Source of the DNA: Botrytis cinerea B05.10
Lineage: Eukaryota; Ascomycota; Leotiomycetes; Helotiales; Sclerotiniaceae
Direction of reading: 5' to 3'
NCBI RefSeq assembly: GCF_000143535.2
Contig: NC_037315.1
Coordinates: forward strand, 1 to 64,000
Length of the DNA stretch: 64,000 bases
Under the pieces are notes generated by a model. That model saw only the letters and a list, made by a program, of their open reading frames with translations. It had not been told where the DNA came from and made no database searches. Positions 32,736 to 46,480 of this stretch are shown here, piece after piece (positions within the stretch are counted from its first letter, which is position 1; each line of letters begins with the position of its first letter). The translations under genes were made by a program, and so were the position numbers.

Positions 32736-33216
32736 ACGTAACTTATGGGGAACCGGGTCATATGGGGAACCGGGTCAGGTACCTTTACACCAAAATTTGT
32801 ATGTAAAGGTACTTAGAGCGACTTTTTATATCTCTATGGATATTAAAGATAATTTTAATTTTTTTGATAATTAGGCTTAATATCTAATAAAAATGTAATA
32901 TTAAAGTTACAGGACACTTTTTACTAATATTGTTCTTGAATTAATATGATTTTAAAAATTCCCATAGTAATTTTTGTTAGGCAAAACCGAAAATTTGAAA
33001 GAAACTTTAATATCTTTATTAAAAAAGATTATATCTCTATAGAATTTTGTTATATTAAATATTTATACTGAATATATTATACTTCAAAATATCGAAACTA
33101 TATCTCTAATATTTATAGAGTTATAAAAAATCGCTCTAAGTTCCTTTACATACAAATTTTGGTGTAAAGGTACCTGACCCGGTTCCCCATATGACCCGGT
33201 TCACCATAAGTTACGT
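32736..33216. mobile_element. Non-autonomous pogo-like MITE with ~90-bp TIRs
   Basis: 481 bp bounded by TA (32734-32735, 33217-33218). Each end reads ACGTAACTTATGGGGAACCG and contains the ATGGGGAACCGGGTC unit twice, followed by GTACCTTTACACCAAAATTT; the arms stay paired for about 90 bases. Removing it restores the exact sequence seen at 53250-53275, confirming the insertion. The ends closely resemble those of the intact transposon at 50837-52690 (CTCGG in place of CCGGG). Confidence 0.85.
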
Positions 33217-35435
33217 TATAAGATTTTATTTATAAGAAATTATAAGTTTGATTAATTTTTATTAATATTAAAAGGAAATAAATTTGATTTAAAATTATAT
33301 ATTAATTATTAAATTATTGAATATTGAAATTTCAAATATAAATATATTAATTTTATATTGATTTTTCTTTTGAAATTATTTACAATATTAGATTCTATAG
33401 TTTATATTCTTAAAACTAAATTTAATTGAATAAATAAAATTAAATCTTTAAATGATATATTAATATTCTTTATATTAAGGTATTTTAGTTTATTTAATCT
33501 TTATTTTCATATAAAATAAAATAAAAAGTTAATTTAAAAAATAATTAATTTAATAATCTTTAAAATTAAATAATCAATATAAATTCGATTTATTATTAAA
33601 ATTTATTTATATTCTAATATTATTTTAAATATAAAATAATATTAAAATAATATTAAAATAATAATTAATTCATAAATTCAATTAATATATAAATCAAATA
33701 TTGAAAATGATTTTTAATATTTTTTTAAATTTAATTCTTTAAAAAGCAAATCTAATTATATTGAATGATTAAAGAATATTAAGCTTTTTTTATAAATTAA
33801 TAATTTTTTATAATATTTTAATAAAAAAGTAAAATTATTAAATAATTTTTTATATATAAATATATTAAAAGAAATTATTTTATTTAAATTAGTAATTAAA
33901 TATAACAAAAGGTTTATAGAATTCAAAATAAATGAAGATAAAGTTTTTGGAATTTTAAGATTTATAATTAATTATAAATTAATTGAAAGATTTAATAATA
34001 AAATTATAATAGAAAGTTTATAGGATTTTATTAATTTAATTTTTGAAATATTATTTTTTAAAATAATAGGAAAATATTTAAATTAATTAAATAAAGTTAA
34101 TTATATTAATTTAAAAGAAATGAAAGAATATATTAGTTTCATTCAATTGATTTATAATTATTTATAATCAATAAATTATATTCTTTTTAAAACTAAAATA
34201 ATATAATATCTATTTAAAAACTTATTTAACTTTTTCAATACTTTTGCTTTCAAAAAATTTGAAAAATTAATTAAAAATATAAATAATATTAATTTCAATA
34301 AATTATTTAATAAATTAATTTTTGAAAAAATTGAAATATAATTGAATATCAATTTTGTTGTAGGTCGAAAGTATATGAAGGGTAATTATATATATATATA
34401 ATTCTATATATATATAATATAAAAGTATGCTTGGGTGAATGATTAATGGATTATATAAGTAGTGTGATATGTGATTTTGATTGAAAAATTATATGAGATT
34501 AATTTTCTTATTTTATAATTTAAAGGATTAGATCCTTTTTTATACTTATTCACTTAAAATTAGCTTTCTTTATTTAAATTCCTTTTCTTAATCTGGTTAT
34601 TTTTTAAATAAAGAATCTAATTTTTCTTTCATTTTTTCGAAATAACGATTAGGTGATTAATTATTATTTTATCGATTTTATTTAATTGATTTATATAGCT
34701 TTCAATCTTTCATTATTAAATTATAATTCAAATTCATAATAAAAATTACTTTATTCTTATCTGAATATATGTATATATATAAATTAAAAGATATCAATAT
34801 TATATTTATATTATTATATTTTTATTATTATTTTTATTTATAAAAACAATATTATAAATAATGGTCCTTTTTAATATATATTATCTTTTTAATTATATAT
34901 ATAAAATAATAATAAAATAATAAATAAAACAATATTATACAATTTTATATAACTTCACAAAGTTTTTGTAAAGTTATATTTACATATTATATATATTATT
35001 TTTAAAATATTATTAGTTTTATTAAAAACCTTTTTAAAGGGGTAAAAAGAGTATTAATTTATATATTCTAGTATTAACCTCATTAAAAAAACCTTTTTAA
35101 ATAAATAAAAAGAGTATTAATTTTTATTCTTATAATTATTTAATAATTATTATAATTTTGAATTATATTAATAAATCTAGATCGTTTAATTTTATTTAAT
35201 GGTTTAATCAATCCATCAACTATTTGATTATTAATCGAGATTTAATTTAGATTTAAAAATCCTTTATTTATAAAATCTTTTATATAATAATATTTTATAT
35301 TTATATGCTTGTTTTTATTATAATATATAACATTTTCAGATATAACTTTTGTTGTTATATTGCTTGTTTATATTGGGAATTTTTTTTAATTATATTGATT
35401 TAATTCGATTAATATTCTTTTTAAATATATAGCTT

Positions 35436-38400
35436 TTTTGATACGAAGGAAGTGTAAAAGAAGGACGAAGTTCTTATTGTATTATGTAGAAGCTATTTAT
35501 AAATGCCTGGGATATTCTGATACACTAATGTTTATATATCAAATATCCCTTTTGAAAACTATTCCTTATATTCTTATAAGAATATTTTATATAATTAAAA
35601 TTAAAAAAAATTAGAATTAAAATCAAACAAATATAAAGCAATCATTTCTTTTATTAATTATTATCTAATTTCTTTATTGATTATTATTTTATAAACTATA
35701 ATATTCCAATAAATTTAATAACTAATCCTTATTATAATTATACTTAAGGAATTGAATTTATACTATAGTAATAAATTGATTCTATTTATTAATATTATTT
35801 TAGAATAACTAAGGGTTTTATTAGGATTATATTTGTTATTGAAAGTATATTTGAGATTATTGAAATTGTATTTGATTATTATTGAATTCTTTATTATTTC
35901 CAAAATCTATATTGTCATTTTCAAAATCCATATCATTTTGATAGTTATTATAGTTCTATTGATAATACGGAATTGGAAATATAAAGTAGTATTTAAGTAT
36001 CTGTATTGGATTCCCGAATACTTGGAATTGAGATAGGGATTATATTTGTATAAGACTTATGCTATAATCTTGATTGAATTTATTATATTTTATATTTGAA
36101 ACATTGAATACATTTGTATAGAATTATTGATTATTGAATTCCTATTGATTAATATATATTAGTATTGATTGTATATAAATAGAATTCGAAGTTTGAATGA
36201 ATTGAACAAATTATATTAAATGAATTAATTAAATGGATTTTATTATTTCAATTAACAAAAAAGAGAATAAAGTTGATATATTATATTGAATCGAAATTGA
36301 AGGATTAAACTGATTTATAAATAAATTATTATAAAGTTTCTTATTCTATATATTCGATTCAGCTTTTAGAAATTCTATAATATTTATAGAATCTTTTAAT
36401 TTATTTATATCCCTAAGAAATCTCTTTTATTATATATATTAATATATAATCTATTACTTTATTAATAATAATTCATTAACTTTTTTAATTTATATATTTT
36501 ATATATTATTTCATTCTTTAACATTCTCCTTAACTTTAATAATTATTTAATATTAATATTCTTATAATTTCTTTATCCATTTAAATTATTTATTAATTGA
36601 TATAATTATAATATTCATTATTAAATCTAAAAAAACAATATATTATAAAATAATAATTATTAAAAATATTAAATCGAATTTTGGATTTATAATTCCAAAT
36701 TTCAATTTTTTAATTAAATTGATTAAATAATCTTTATACATTTTAATAAACAATTCAAATTTTTCTTTAATAATTATTAAGATTTTCGTTTTGAATTATT
36801 ATATCTCTTATATAAAATGTTATATTTCTAGATTTTGTTTTCTAATAATTATTATTTGAAAGAAATAAAAGTCTTTTAGTATATTTTATTAATAAATTTA
36901 AAGTATTTTTCTATTCTTATTAATAAAAGATATAATAAATATAAAAATAAAATATAAAGGATTTGGAATATTATTAATTATAAAATAAAAATATATATTT
37001 TTATCTTTCTCAGATATATTAGAGAATATAATTGATCTTCTTGAAAATCCGTTAACAATAGTGTGAACTATATCTTTAATATATTATATTTCAAAATCAA
37101 ATAATCTAATTCATATAATTCATTAAGTAACAAAAGCTTTAGAAAAATCTATTACTATTCAATTCAATTATACAATTAAAACTTTGATATTTGTTTTTAA
37201 AACAAAATATATTTTGTATAAATCGAATTTATATTTTTAAAAAGCTTTTAATATTTCTTTATATTTCCTTTTTATTATATTATAATTCTTTTTGATATTA
37301 TTTTATAATCCATTTTCAAAGTATGTAATAATATATTTTCCTTTAGATTCTTATTTTAAATATATTTTTTATTTATTAAGATTTATATTCATTTTAAAAA
37401 CAATTTATTTTATAATTATCATATCTCTATAATTTAAAAATATTAAAATTAAAGATTTGATTAAATTCTTTTTTAATAATTTCATTATTTATTTTTATTC
37501 AATTATTTATAAGAATTCAATATCCTTTTTAAATAAATAATATAATAATTTTATTTTTTATATAAACTTTTCAATTTATATTTAATAATATATATAAATA
37601 CCTAAGAATATTTGGATTTCTATTATTGATTTGAATTCTAATCAATCAAGGATCTTTTTGATTTTGGTTTTTATAGGCTTTTGTTCTTTTAATTCAATTA
37701 TATAATCTATCACTTCTATTTTATTATAGTATTATTTGAACTTTATATTAATAATATAATCTATATATTCAAAATATTTAAGAATTTTATTAATTATTTG
37801 AATATATTTTAAAATGAATTTTTGTATATTTAATATTATTTTTTTATTGTTATATATTATTTTCGATTTTTTAATATCGATATTATTCAGAAAGAATATT
37901 ACCATTAATAAAATCAAATTATTAAGAATTTTCATAATAATATAATAGAATTGAATTATTGAATTGATTACTTCTTGGGAAAGTATAATATATTGAAGAA
38001 AGCTAAATAGGATTTAAAAAGTTATTAAATCTTTATTTTTAAAAGTTAAGGGTATTTAATCATAATTAAAAAAGAAATCAATTAATAAAGTTATTATATA
38101 GTTTACAAAATTTTCTATAAATATATTTATATTAACTAATAGATTCACATTTTAAATTATATATCAATTTAATTTTATTATTATATTAATAATTCAATAG
38201 GTATTTAAAATCTTCTTTTTTATTAAAAATTATAGATTATAATAAGACTTATTGTATAATTCGAAAATTCCTTATTTTATTTTATTTCTAAATATAATAG
38301 AAATCACTTTTATTAAGGCTTTTGAAATTAGGAAATCAGGAATTTTCCAAACCTTATAAAAAACAATTCGAATTTTTTATAATAGGGTTATATCCTTTTA

Positions 38401-41400
38401 TATTTATTCAACATATATTCAATTAAATATTAAAATTCCTTTTCAATTAAAAAAACAGATTATCAATATATCTCTTTTCAAATCTATTAAAAGATCTTTA
38501 TAAGTAATTGCCTTTATTCTTTTTAAAATAAGCTAATATTCTTTAGATTTTTTATTGAAATAGAATATAAGAAATTCTTTTCATTTCCCAAATGATTTTT
38601 AATATAGATTTCTTAATTAATTATATTCAAATCAATTGTTTTTTTTATTAGAAGGTTTTTTAATAATATTATTTAATTAATTCAAAAAGTAGATCTTTAT
38701 AACTTTATTTTTATATATTGTATTTACTTATTCCATATTATTATTTATAATATAAATATTAAATAATTCTTTAAAGGTTTATAAGAATACAATATATTTT
38801 CCTTTATCTAATCTTTTTAATATATTGAAATAGAACTCTTAAAATTCGATATTAAAAAAAGTATATATTCTTATAAAATATTTTATTTTACTATTATTAT
38901 AATTTTATAAAAAGTTTATGAAATTATAAAAACTAAAGAAATTAAAAGAATTATTAATATATTATTTCTTTAATATATTAATATTTAATTTTCTGATTAT
39001 ATTATTATTTGAAATTTCTATCTAGTACTTCAAATATTAATTTGAGTTTCTCTATTATTATTTATAATTATAAGGTATTATATATTATTCCAGTATATAA
39101 AGCTAATCTCTTCTATAATAAATTATAGTATACCTAGCAATAGTTTATTACAAGCGTTTTCCATAATATAAATATTAATCACATTTAAGATTCCTCCCAA
39201 TGCAATACAAATATCTCTACAAATTCCTTTTAGATTTAAAGAATCTATATTAATACCCATAATGATTATCTGAATTAAATTAATAAATAAATCAAGTTTT
39301 TTAATCAAAATAAAATCAATTAAATTAATTGTAAATTCTGAATTCAGAATTATATTGATTGAATTTAGATTATTAATATTAACTTTAATTTTTAAAAAGC
39401 TTTTTTTATTTTTATTTATAATATATATTAAATTAATATAATTTACTTATTTTGGAATTTCGAATTGAAGATTAATAAAAAGTTGATTAATAATATTAAT
39501 TAAATAATTATTCAATTCTAAAGATATAATAGAATCGCCTATTTTGATTATCCATTTTTTCCAAATTATTAAACATTTCTTAAATATCAATTTTAAAAAT
39601 ATATTAACAATTAATAAAAGAATATTTCTATTAAGTTTTTCTATATTATCAAAGATATTTGTTATAAATCTAGATATCATTCTCTTTTTTGATTTTTTTA
39701 TTTTATTAATAATCCTTTTATAAATAATCTCTAATTTATTAGAGTTTTGAATATTTATAAATTTAATATTTAATTTGATTTTATTATAATTAAGAATATC
39801 TTTTTTAGAAAATATTAAATAAGTATATTTAAAAATCTTTGAAGTAAAAGTAGAATTTTAATTCTTTATATTTTTGATAGGTGATTTGTAAATCTTATTA
39901 GGATTATATAAAAATCGATTGTATTTTCTAGATTTAAAATTGATTATATTAATATATTCATTTATAATAAAATTTTCTAAACTATTAATATTAAGAACTT
40001 TTATAATATATATATCTTTAATTAATTATATTTGTTTTATTTCTTTTTGTAATTGATTCTATTCATTTGATTTAGCTTTTAAGTTCACTATCTTAATAAA
40101 GGAATCTTAAATCTTATAATTGTAAATAATAGATAAGAGATTCTTTTTTATATTTTTTGATTTTCAAAATAATTTATTATATTAATTATAATATATATAT
40201 TTATAGTCAATATACTTTTTGAAAACAAAACAATTCTTTTTAAAATTATAATTTTTTTTTTTAGGATATTAGTTTTGATAAAAATAATAATATCTTTTTT
40301 GAATAATATTGATATATTTTATATTATTATTTATATTATTTTGTATATTATTTAAATTTAGAAAGAAATAATATATTGATATTTAGGGTTGTATAGTAAA
40401 AAGGATTTTATAATTTGAATAAGGATTAAATATTTATATTTTTTCTTTTATTCTTTTGAAAGCTTTTTTTTATTAAATTATTATAAAAAAGCTTTTAAGT
40501 ATTTTTATAATTTGTTTAATATTATTTATTTTTAAAATAATAGAATTTTTAATTTGTATTTTGGTTTTCTTAAATAAAATAATAATATTAATTAATTCTT
40601 TTAAATTCAAATCTTTTTCAAAATCGCTTATTTCAAAAATCCTAAATTAGAATTTATTATTTATATATTATATTATTTATTAAAAGATTTTATTTTATTT
40701 TATTATATTAAATTTTTTTAAATCTATTTTAAATTTAATAATGCATTTATAAATAATTCTTTTAAAAATATTTTTCAAAAAGGTTTCAAAAATCTTGTTT
40801 TTAATTAAAGCTTTATTTTTAATTAAATATTAAACAATTTGATTATATTAATATATAAAGTGTATAAGTATATTAGTATTGTCTTTCCTTTTCTATTTAT
40901 ATTTTTTAATAAAATAATAAATATAATCTTTCGAATATATTTTCTAATAAATATCATTTATCAAATATTCCTTAAGAAATATAGATTTGAATTTGCATTT
41001 CCAATTTCAATCTTTTTATTATTATTTTTTTATAATCTTAATATCCTTTTAAAGAGTTTTTTTTATTTACAATAGAATTCAAAGATAAAAATCTTTTTTA
41101 TTTATTTTATAATTATATTTAAATTGTTCTATATTTTTATATTATTTTATAATATTGGAATCTTGAAATTATAGTATTCCTTTTTATTTAGAGAAAGGCA
41201 ATAACAAAGTATTTGCTTTATTCAATTATTTTAAAATAGTAGTAAGTTATATAGTATTAATATATCCATTTTATGGGAATATATTAACACTTTGCTTTTA
41301 TTTAATAAACTCGGTTTTTTATTGCTTTTTTATTTATTAAAAGAATAATCCTTTTTTTAAAACTTTGGAAATATCTTTTTATTTTTAAAAATTGAATATA

Positions 41401-42700
41401 ATAATCAAAATTGATATATCAAAAGCTGAATTAGAAATCGAATTTCTTTTCTTCATTTGATTAACCTCTTTTTTGAATTTAATAAATTCTATTTTATTTA
41501 AAATGATTTCTTTCCTTCTTTTTCTAATATTTTATTTTTAATTAATTATTATAAATTACAATCTTGGAAAGGTAATAAAACTTTATATTATTATTTTTAT
41601 ATAATTTTGAAATCTTTTATTCTTTTTTATAACTTTACAAAAAGTTTATAAAATTATAAAAAGATTTATTATATTTATAATAATTAATATTTCATTACTT
41701 TTTTTAATATATTGATATTAAGCTTTCTCTAACTTGTAACCTTTTATTTTCCCAAGTTTTTAAAATAGCTTTTAATTAAGAAAGTATTTCTACTTTTTGT
41801 TTTCCTTTTATTATTGGGCAAAAGAGAATTCACTCTTATATTATTAATAAATACCTTTTAGATAACAATTAGTTTATTTTTATTCTAATTATATATAATT
41901 AGAATTCTATAAAAATTTTTTAACTCTGTAGATTTTTGAATTTTCATTTTATTTATCTTAATATTCCTTTATTTATATAATTTATAAATTAAAAGAATAA
42001 AGATTCTCTTTTGATTTTCAAATGATATTGGTATTTTATTAAAAGATTATTTTATTTGAAATAATTATAATATATTCTTTTAATACTATAATAAATATAA
42101 ATATAATAATAAAGTTTTTCAATCCCTTTTTATTTTTATATTACAAAGTTATATATTGATTTTGAGTTTTTAAAAAAACAATATTTCCTTTACCATAATA
42201 ATTACAAATTACAATATTATATTATTTATAGATATTTCAATAATCCCATTATTTCAATTTATTTATTATATTTAATAACTATTTGCTTTTTAAAAACGAT
42301 TCAAGAATTCAGATTTATATATAACTATTTAATCTTTTAATATTTTCTTTTCTACATAGGTTATTAATATAAAAGAATAAAAGGTAATAATAGTTATATA
42401 AGAAAAGTCTTTATATATATTAAATATAAAGTAAATAGTTATATATAATAAAATGAAATAAATTGTTATATCGTAATAATAAGATAAGGGAGATAATAAG
42501 AATTAAGTATTTAATTTTTTAGAAGACAATTTTAAAAGATAGAAAATTCAATGATATTTTTAGATTTATAGAAGTGAGGCTATAAATACTAAATATTGGT
42601 AACACGTGACCCTAAAGTCACGTGTTTTCACTCTCACAATATTTGATATAGATTCAAAAGAATTTCTATTTAAATTAAAGAATGTGGAAGATATAATGAA
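35436..42700 (-). mobile_element. RIP-mutated Ty3/gypsy-like element
   Basis: Inserted in the RNase H relic of the minus-strand copia. Read on the minus strand, a zinc-knuckle-like relic lies at about 40200-40260 and a reverse-transcriptase relic at about 38050-38330 (SYYNL, FLIKKK, then LLIDFFFNYD), the order expected for Ty3/gypsy and close to the family with a LxDxFSGYDQ motif. Stops are everywhere. LTRs were not identified; the less decayed stretch from TGATACGAAGGAAGTG at 35436 may be the end of one. The right boundary is a guess. Confidence 0.45.
42601..42626. repeat. Perfect 10-bp palindromic hairpin
   Basis: AACACGTGAC and GTCACGTGTT around a 6-base CCTAAA loop, a GC-containing island in AT-rich sequence. 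The arms contain CACGTG. Confidence 0.75.
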
Positions 42701-44100
42701 TTATATTTTTGAATTAAAGGGTGTGAAATGTATTGGAAAGTTTTGGGTATATTGATTTGTAAAATATTGAATTGAATTAAAGATATATTTTAATTGTATT
42801 TATAATTTTTAAAATTTTTTTTATAAAGATTTTAAGTTTTTTGAAGAGTAGTTTTGATTAGTTATAAATATATAAATGAAATATAATATTTTGAATAAAG
42901 ATTTTTATAATTTTGATGAAATAGGTTTTATAATAGAGATTATATATATAATAATAATAGTAATTAATATTGAATGAAATAATAAAAATAAGATAGTATA
43001 ATTAAATAATTGAAAATGGATTATAATAATAATATATAGAAATGAAAAGGGTGAAATTATTTCTTTATTTTTAATAGTTTAAGAATAAGTTTATTTTTTT
43101 AATTGATATATTGAAACGAATTCTTTTATAGAATGAATTATTAAGTTTATATTTAATAAATAAATAAATAAAAAAATAGATTTAAAATGATTGAAATATT
43201 TTGATAAGTATATTAAAAATCGAAGAAAGAATAAATATTGAATATTAATATTGAATGAATATGAAAGTTATGAATTAATAGTTTTTTAAATATATTATAA
43301 AAAGAATGATATTATATATTTATATTTATTATTATATTTAAATTATTTAATTTAATTATTTGATGTTAATTATTTTAATAATTTGAAATATTTATATAAT
43401 AATTAAATTGATAGATTTATTAAAATATATATTAATTATATTTTAAAAATCGAATTTTTTATAATTTTTAAAATTATATATAAAAAATTAATTATTTTTT
43501 AGAATATAAAATTAAGATTTCAAAAAATAAATTTAATTTTATTTAATTTTGAAATTGTACTTTTGAAATTAGATATTCGAATTTGTATATTTATTCTTTT
43601 CTTTTTCAATTTAAATCAATAGATTTTTTAAATCTTTTATAATTCAATTGAAATTCTTTTTCAATTAATATTAATTAAATTTTGAATAATTTATTATTAA
43701 TTAAGTTTTCCTATATTTATATTCGAAATTATATTAACTTTAATTAAAAATATAAAAAGATTAGTTTATAAAAATATATTTTTAAATATAGAGAATTGTA
43801 TATTTTAAATAGTAAATAAGATATTAAATAAATATTGATATATAAAAAAAATTTAATTATATTAAGAAGGAGTGTTTATTGAATAAAAGGTTTATAATAT
43901 ATTATTTTAATAAGAGATTGATATTTAGATTTAATATAATGAATATCAAAAAAAGGAGAATTCTAATGAAAAAGTATTTTTTAATTAATATTATAATAAA
44001 TATAAAAAGATAGGATATAATATAATAGATTTTAGATTATTAGATTCTTAATAATTTCAATTAATTGATTTAATTATTATTGAATAATATAAATTTGAAA
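42700..44100. other. AT-rich sequence, unclassified
   Basis: No open frame longer than noise and no recognised transposon relic. G-rich stretches (for example GGGTGTGAAATGTATTGG near 42719) suggest RIP acted less evenly here. Confidence 0.4.
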
Positions 44101-44104
44101 ATGT

Positions 44105-45560
44105 AAATTGAGGTGAAAGTGGGTTATTTGGTGATATGGATTATTCGGTGTTAAATTATGTTATTCATTTATTAAAATAATTAACGTTTCTTTTTAATAT
44201 AATAAATGAATTAATCCATTATTAATTTATACATCCTCAAAATCTTTAATCAATTTCTTAAGATATTCAATAAGTTTATAATTCTTGGAATATATCTATA
44301 TATTATTATATATTATTATCTTTATTATATTTATTAATTTAAATATAATTATAAATATTATTTTCAAAATTATATCCAAAAGTAATATTAGATCTTCAAT
44401 AATATTATAAACTTTGAAAAGAATATAATTTCGAAATTAAGAATTTTGTATTCTTTAAATAATAATATAATATACTTATACTTTAATAATAATAATATTT
44501 ATAAACTATATTTTTCATTTTCGAAATTATATTTTAAATTATTAAAGATTATCTTTTATAAATTGTTTTTGATTAAATATTCTTTATTTTCTTTATAATT
44601 TCTAATAATATTTATATATATTTTTATTCAAATAATTATTAATGAATTTGAAATATTTGTAAACAATATAAAATTGTTATAATTAATAATAATATTATAA
44701 GTATTTGGAATTGTATTTTCAAAAAGATAATTTTTATTTTTAAAAAAAGAATAATATTTGATAGGGATAAAAATTATAGATTTTAAAAGCATTATTACTT
44801 TTATTATAAATATAATCTTTTGGATTACAAATTCATTTTTGATTTGAATATGTAATAATATTATTAAATTCTTAGAAAAATATAGAATAAATATCTTTCT
44901 ATTTAGATTTATATAAATTCTATATAATATTAGAAATTTGTTTTTCAATAGAATAATAAAACCATTTGAATTATTAAATCCTTTTTTTATTCAAATCTTA
45001 ATATTAACTTTACCTAAAATATATTTATTATTAAATAATCTTAATAGAAATATATTAAACTTTATTAATTAATTTAAACAAAAGTGGTTATTAATATTTT
45101 TAATATTAATATACAAATCTTTTTCGATTGATATATTGAAATAATTAGAAATCCATTCTATATTAATTAATAAATATAAATATTTATTATCAATATAAAT
45201 TTTAAAATTTTAATTATTAATTGATTTATATATTATTACTATTATATAAATAGATCAATATTCGAAATTGTATTTCGTATTATTAATTAATATTATAATA
45301 TCAACAATATATAATATAATTGATATACCAGATTCAAATTCAATCCCGATTTTCTTATTTGAATATTTATAGAAAATCCTAAAACCCTATATACCTTTAT
45401 TTGAAATACTAATATTAATTCCAAAATGCATATAATAAATCTTTTAATATATTGGAGTTTTATTATTACCAATTTCTAATATATATTAGCTTTTAATAAC
45501 TTTTGTTTTTGTAATATCAAAATCACTATCTTTTATTTGTTACAAATCCTTTATATAAGA
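44105..45560 (-). mobile_element. Degenerate Fot1/pogo-like DNA transposon
   Basis: A minus-strand open stretch at 44628-44948 (106 codons) keeps the spacing of the pogo DDE domain: KNKFLILY, RKIF, KNEFVI and later IPNTYNI. At 44110-44140 a doubled unit (TTATTTGGTGATATGGA, TTATTCGGTGTTA) looks like a mutated terminal repeat of the same doubled design as the intact pogo element. The right end is not resolved. Assignment is by pattern only. Confidence 0.35.
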
Positions 45561-45572
45561 ATTTAAATAAAT

Positions 45573-46480
45573 TATTGTTTATAATATTGTTTTTATAAAT
45601 AAAAATAATAATATAGTATAATACTGATATCTTTTAATTTATATATATATTCAAATAAGAATAAAGTAATTTTAATTATGAATTCGAATTATAATTTAAT
45701 AATGAAATATTGAAAAATATATAAATCGATTAAATAAAATTGATAAAATAATAGTTAATCATTTAATTATTATTTTGAAAGAAGAAAAGAAAAATTAGAT
45801 TCTTTATTTAAAGAATGCCTAAATTAGGAAAAGGAATTTAAATAAAAAAAGCTGATTTTAAATGAATAAGTATAAAAAGGGATCTAATCCCTCAAATTGT
45901 AAAATAAGAAAATTAATTCCATATAATTTTTAAATAAAAATCATGTATTATATTGCTTATGTAATCTATTAATTATTTATTCGAGTATGCTTTCATTTTA
46001 TATATATATATTATATATATATAATTATTTGTTATATACTTTCGACCTATAATAGATTATAAACCCGGTAATTTATATATACAATTAAAAAGCAAGTTAT
46101 TCTAGTATATAATACAATACATATCGAAAAAACAATAAAAAAGTTTTCAAGAAAATATTGAAAAAGCTTTCGAAAATCTAAAAGAAAATTGATTTCTGAA
46201 TTCGAAATTAAATATATTCAAAATACATTTAAAATCGAATTAAAATTTAATTAGAATTTAATACTTTATATATTATATATAAAAGAATATATACTAATAT
46301 AAATCAATATCAATTTTATATTTCTTTTTGAATTTATATAATTTTTATATATATATATATTATATACATTTTTGTTATATTACAAAATAATATTATTAAA
46401 TAAAATATATTATTGAAAGATATTTTTTTATATATATATATATTTGCAATCTTTATATATATTATTAATTTTTATATATA
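45573..46480 (+). mobile_element. 5' fragment of a copia element (LTR plus leader)
   Basis: An LTR of exactly 482 bases at 45573-46054, less mutated than the copy at 5009 (it keeps TTCGACCTA), followed by about 425 bases of matching leader. The match stops near 46480, where the inverted gag part of the minus-strand copy begins. Confidence 0.75.
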
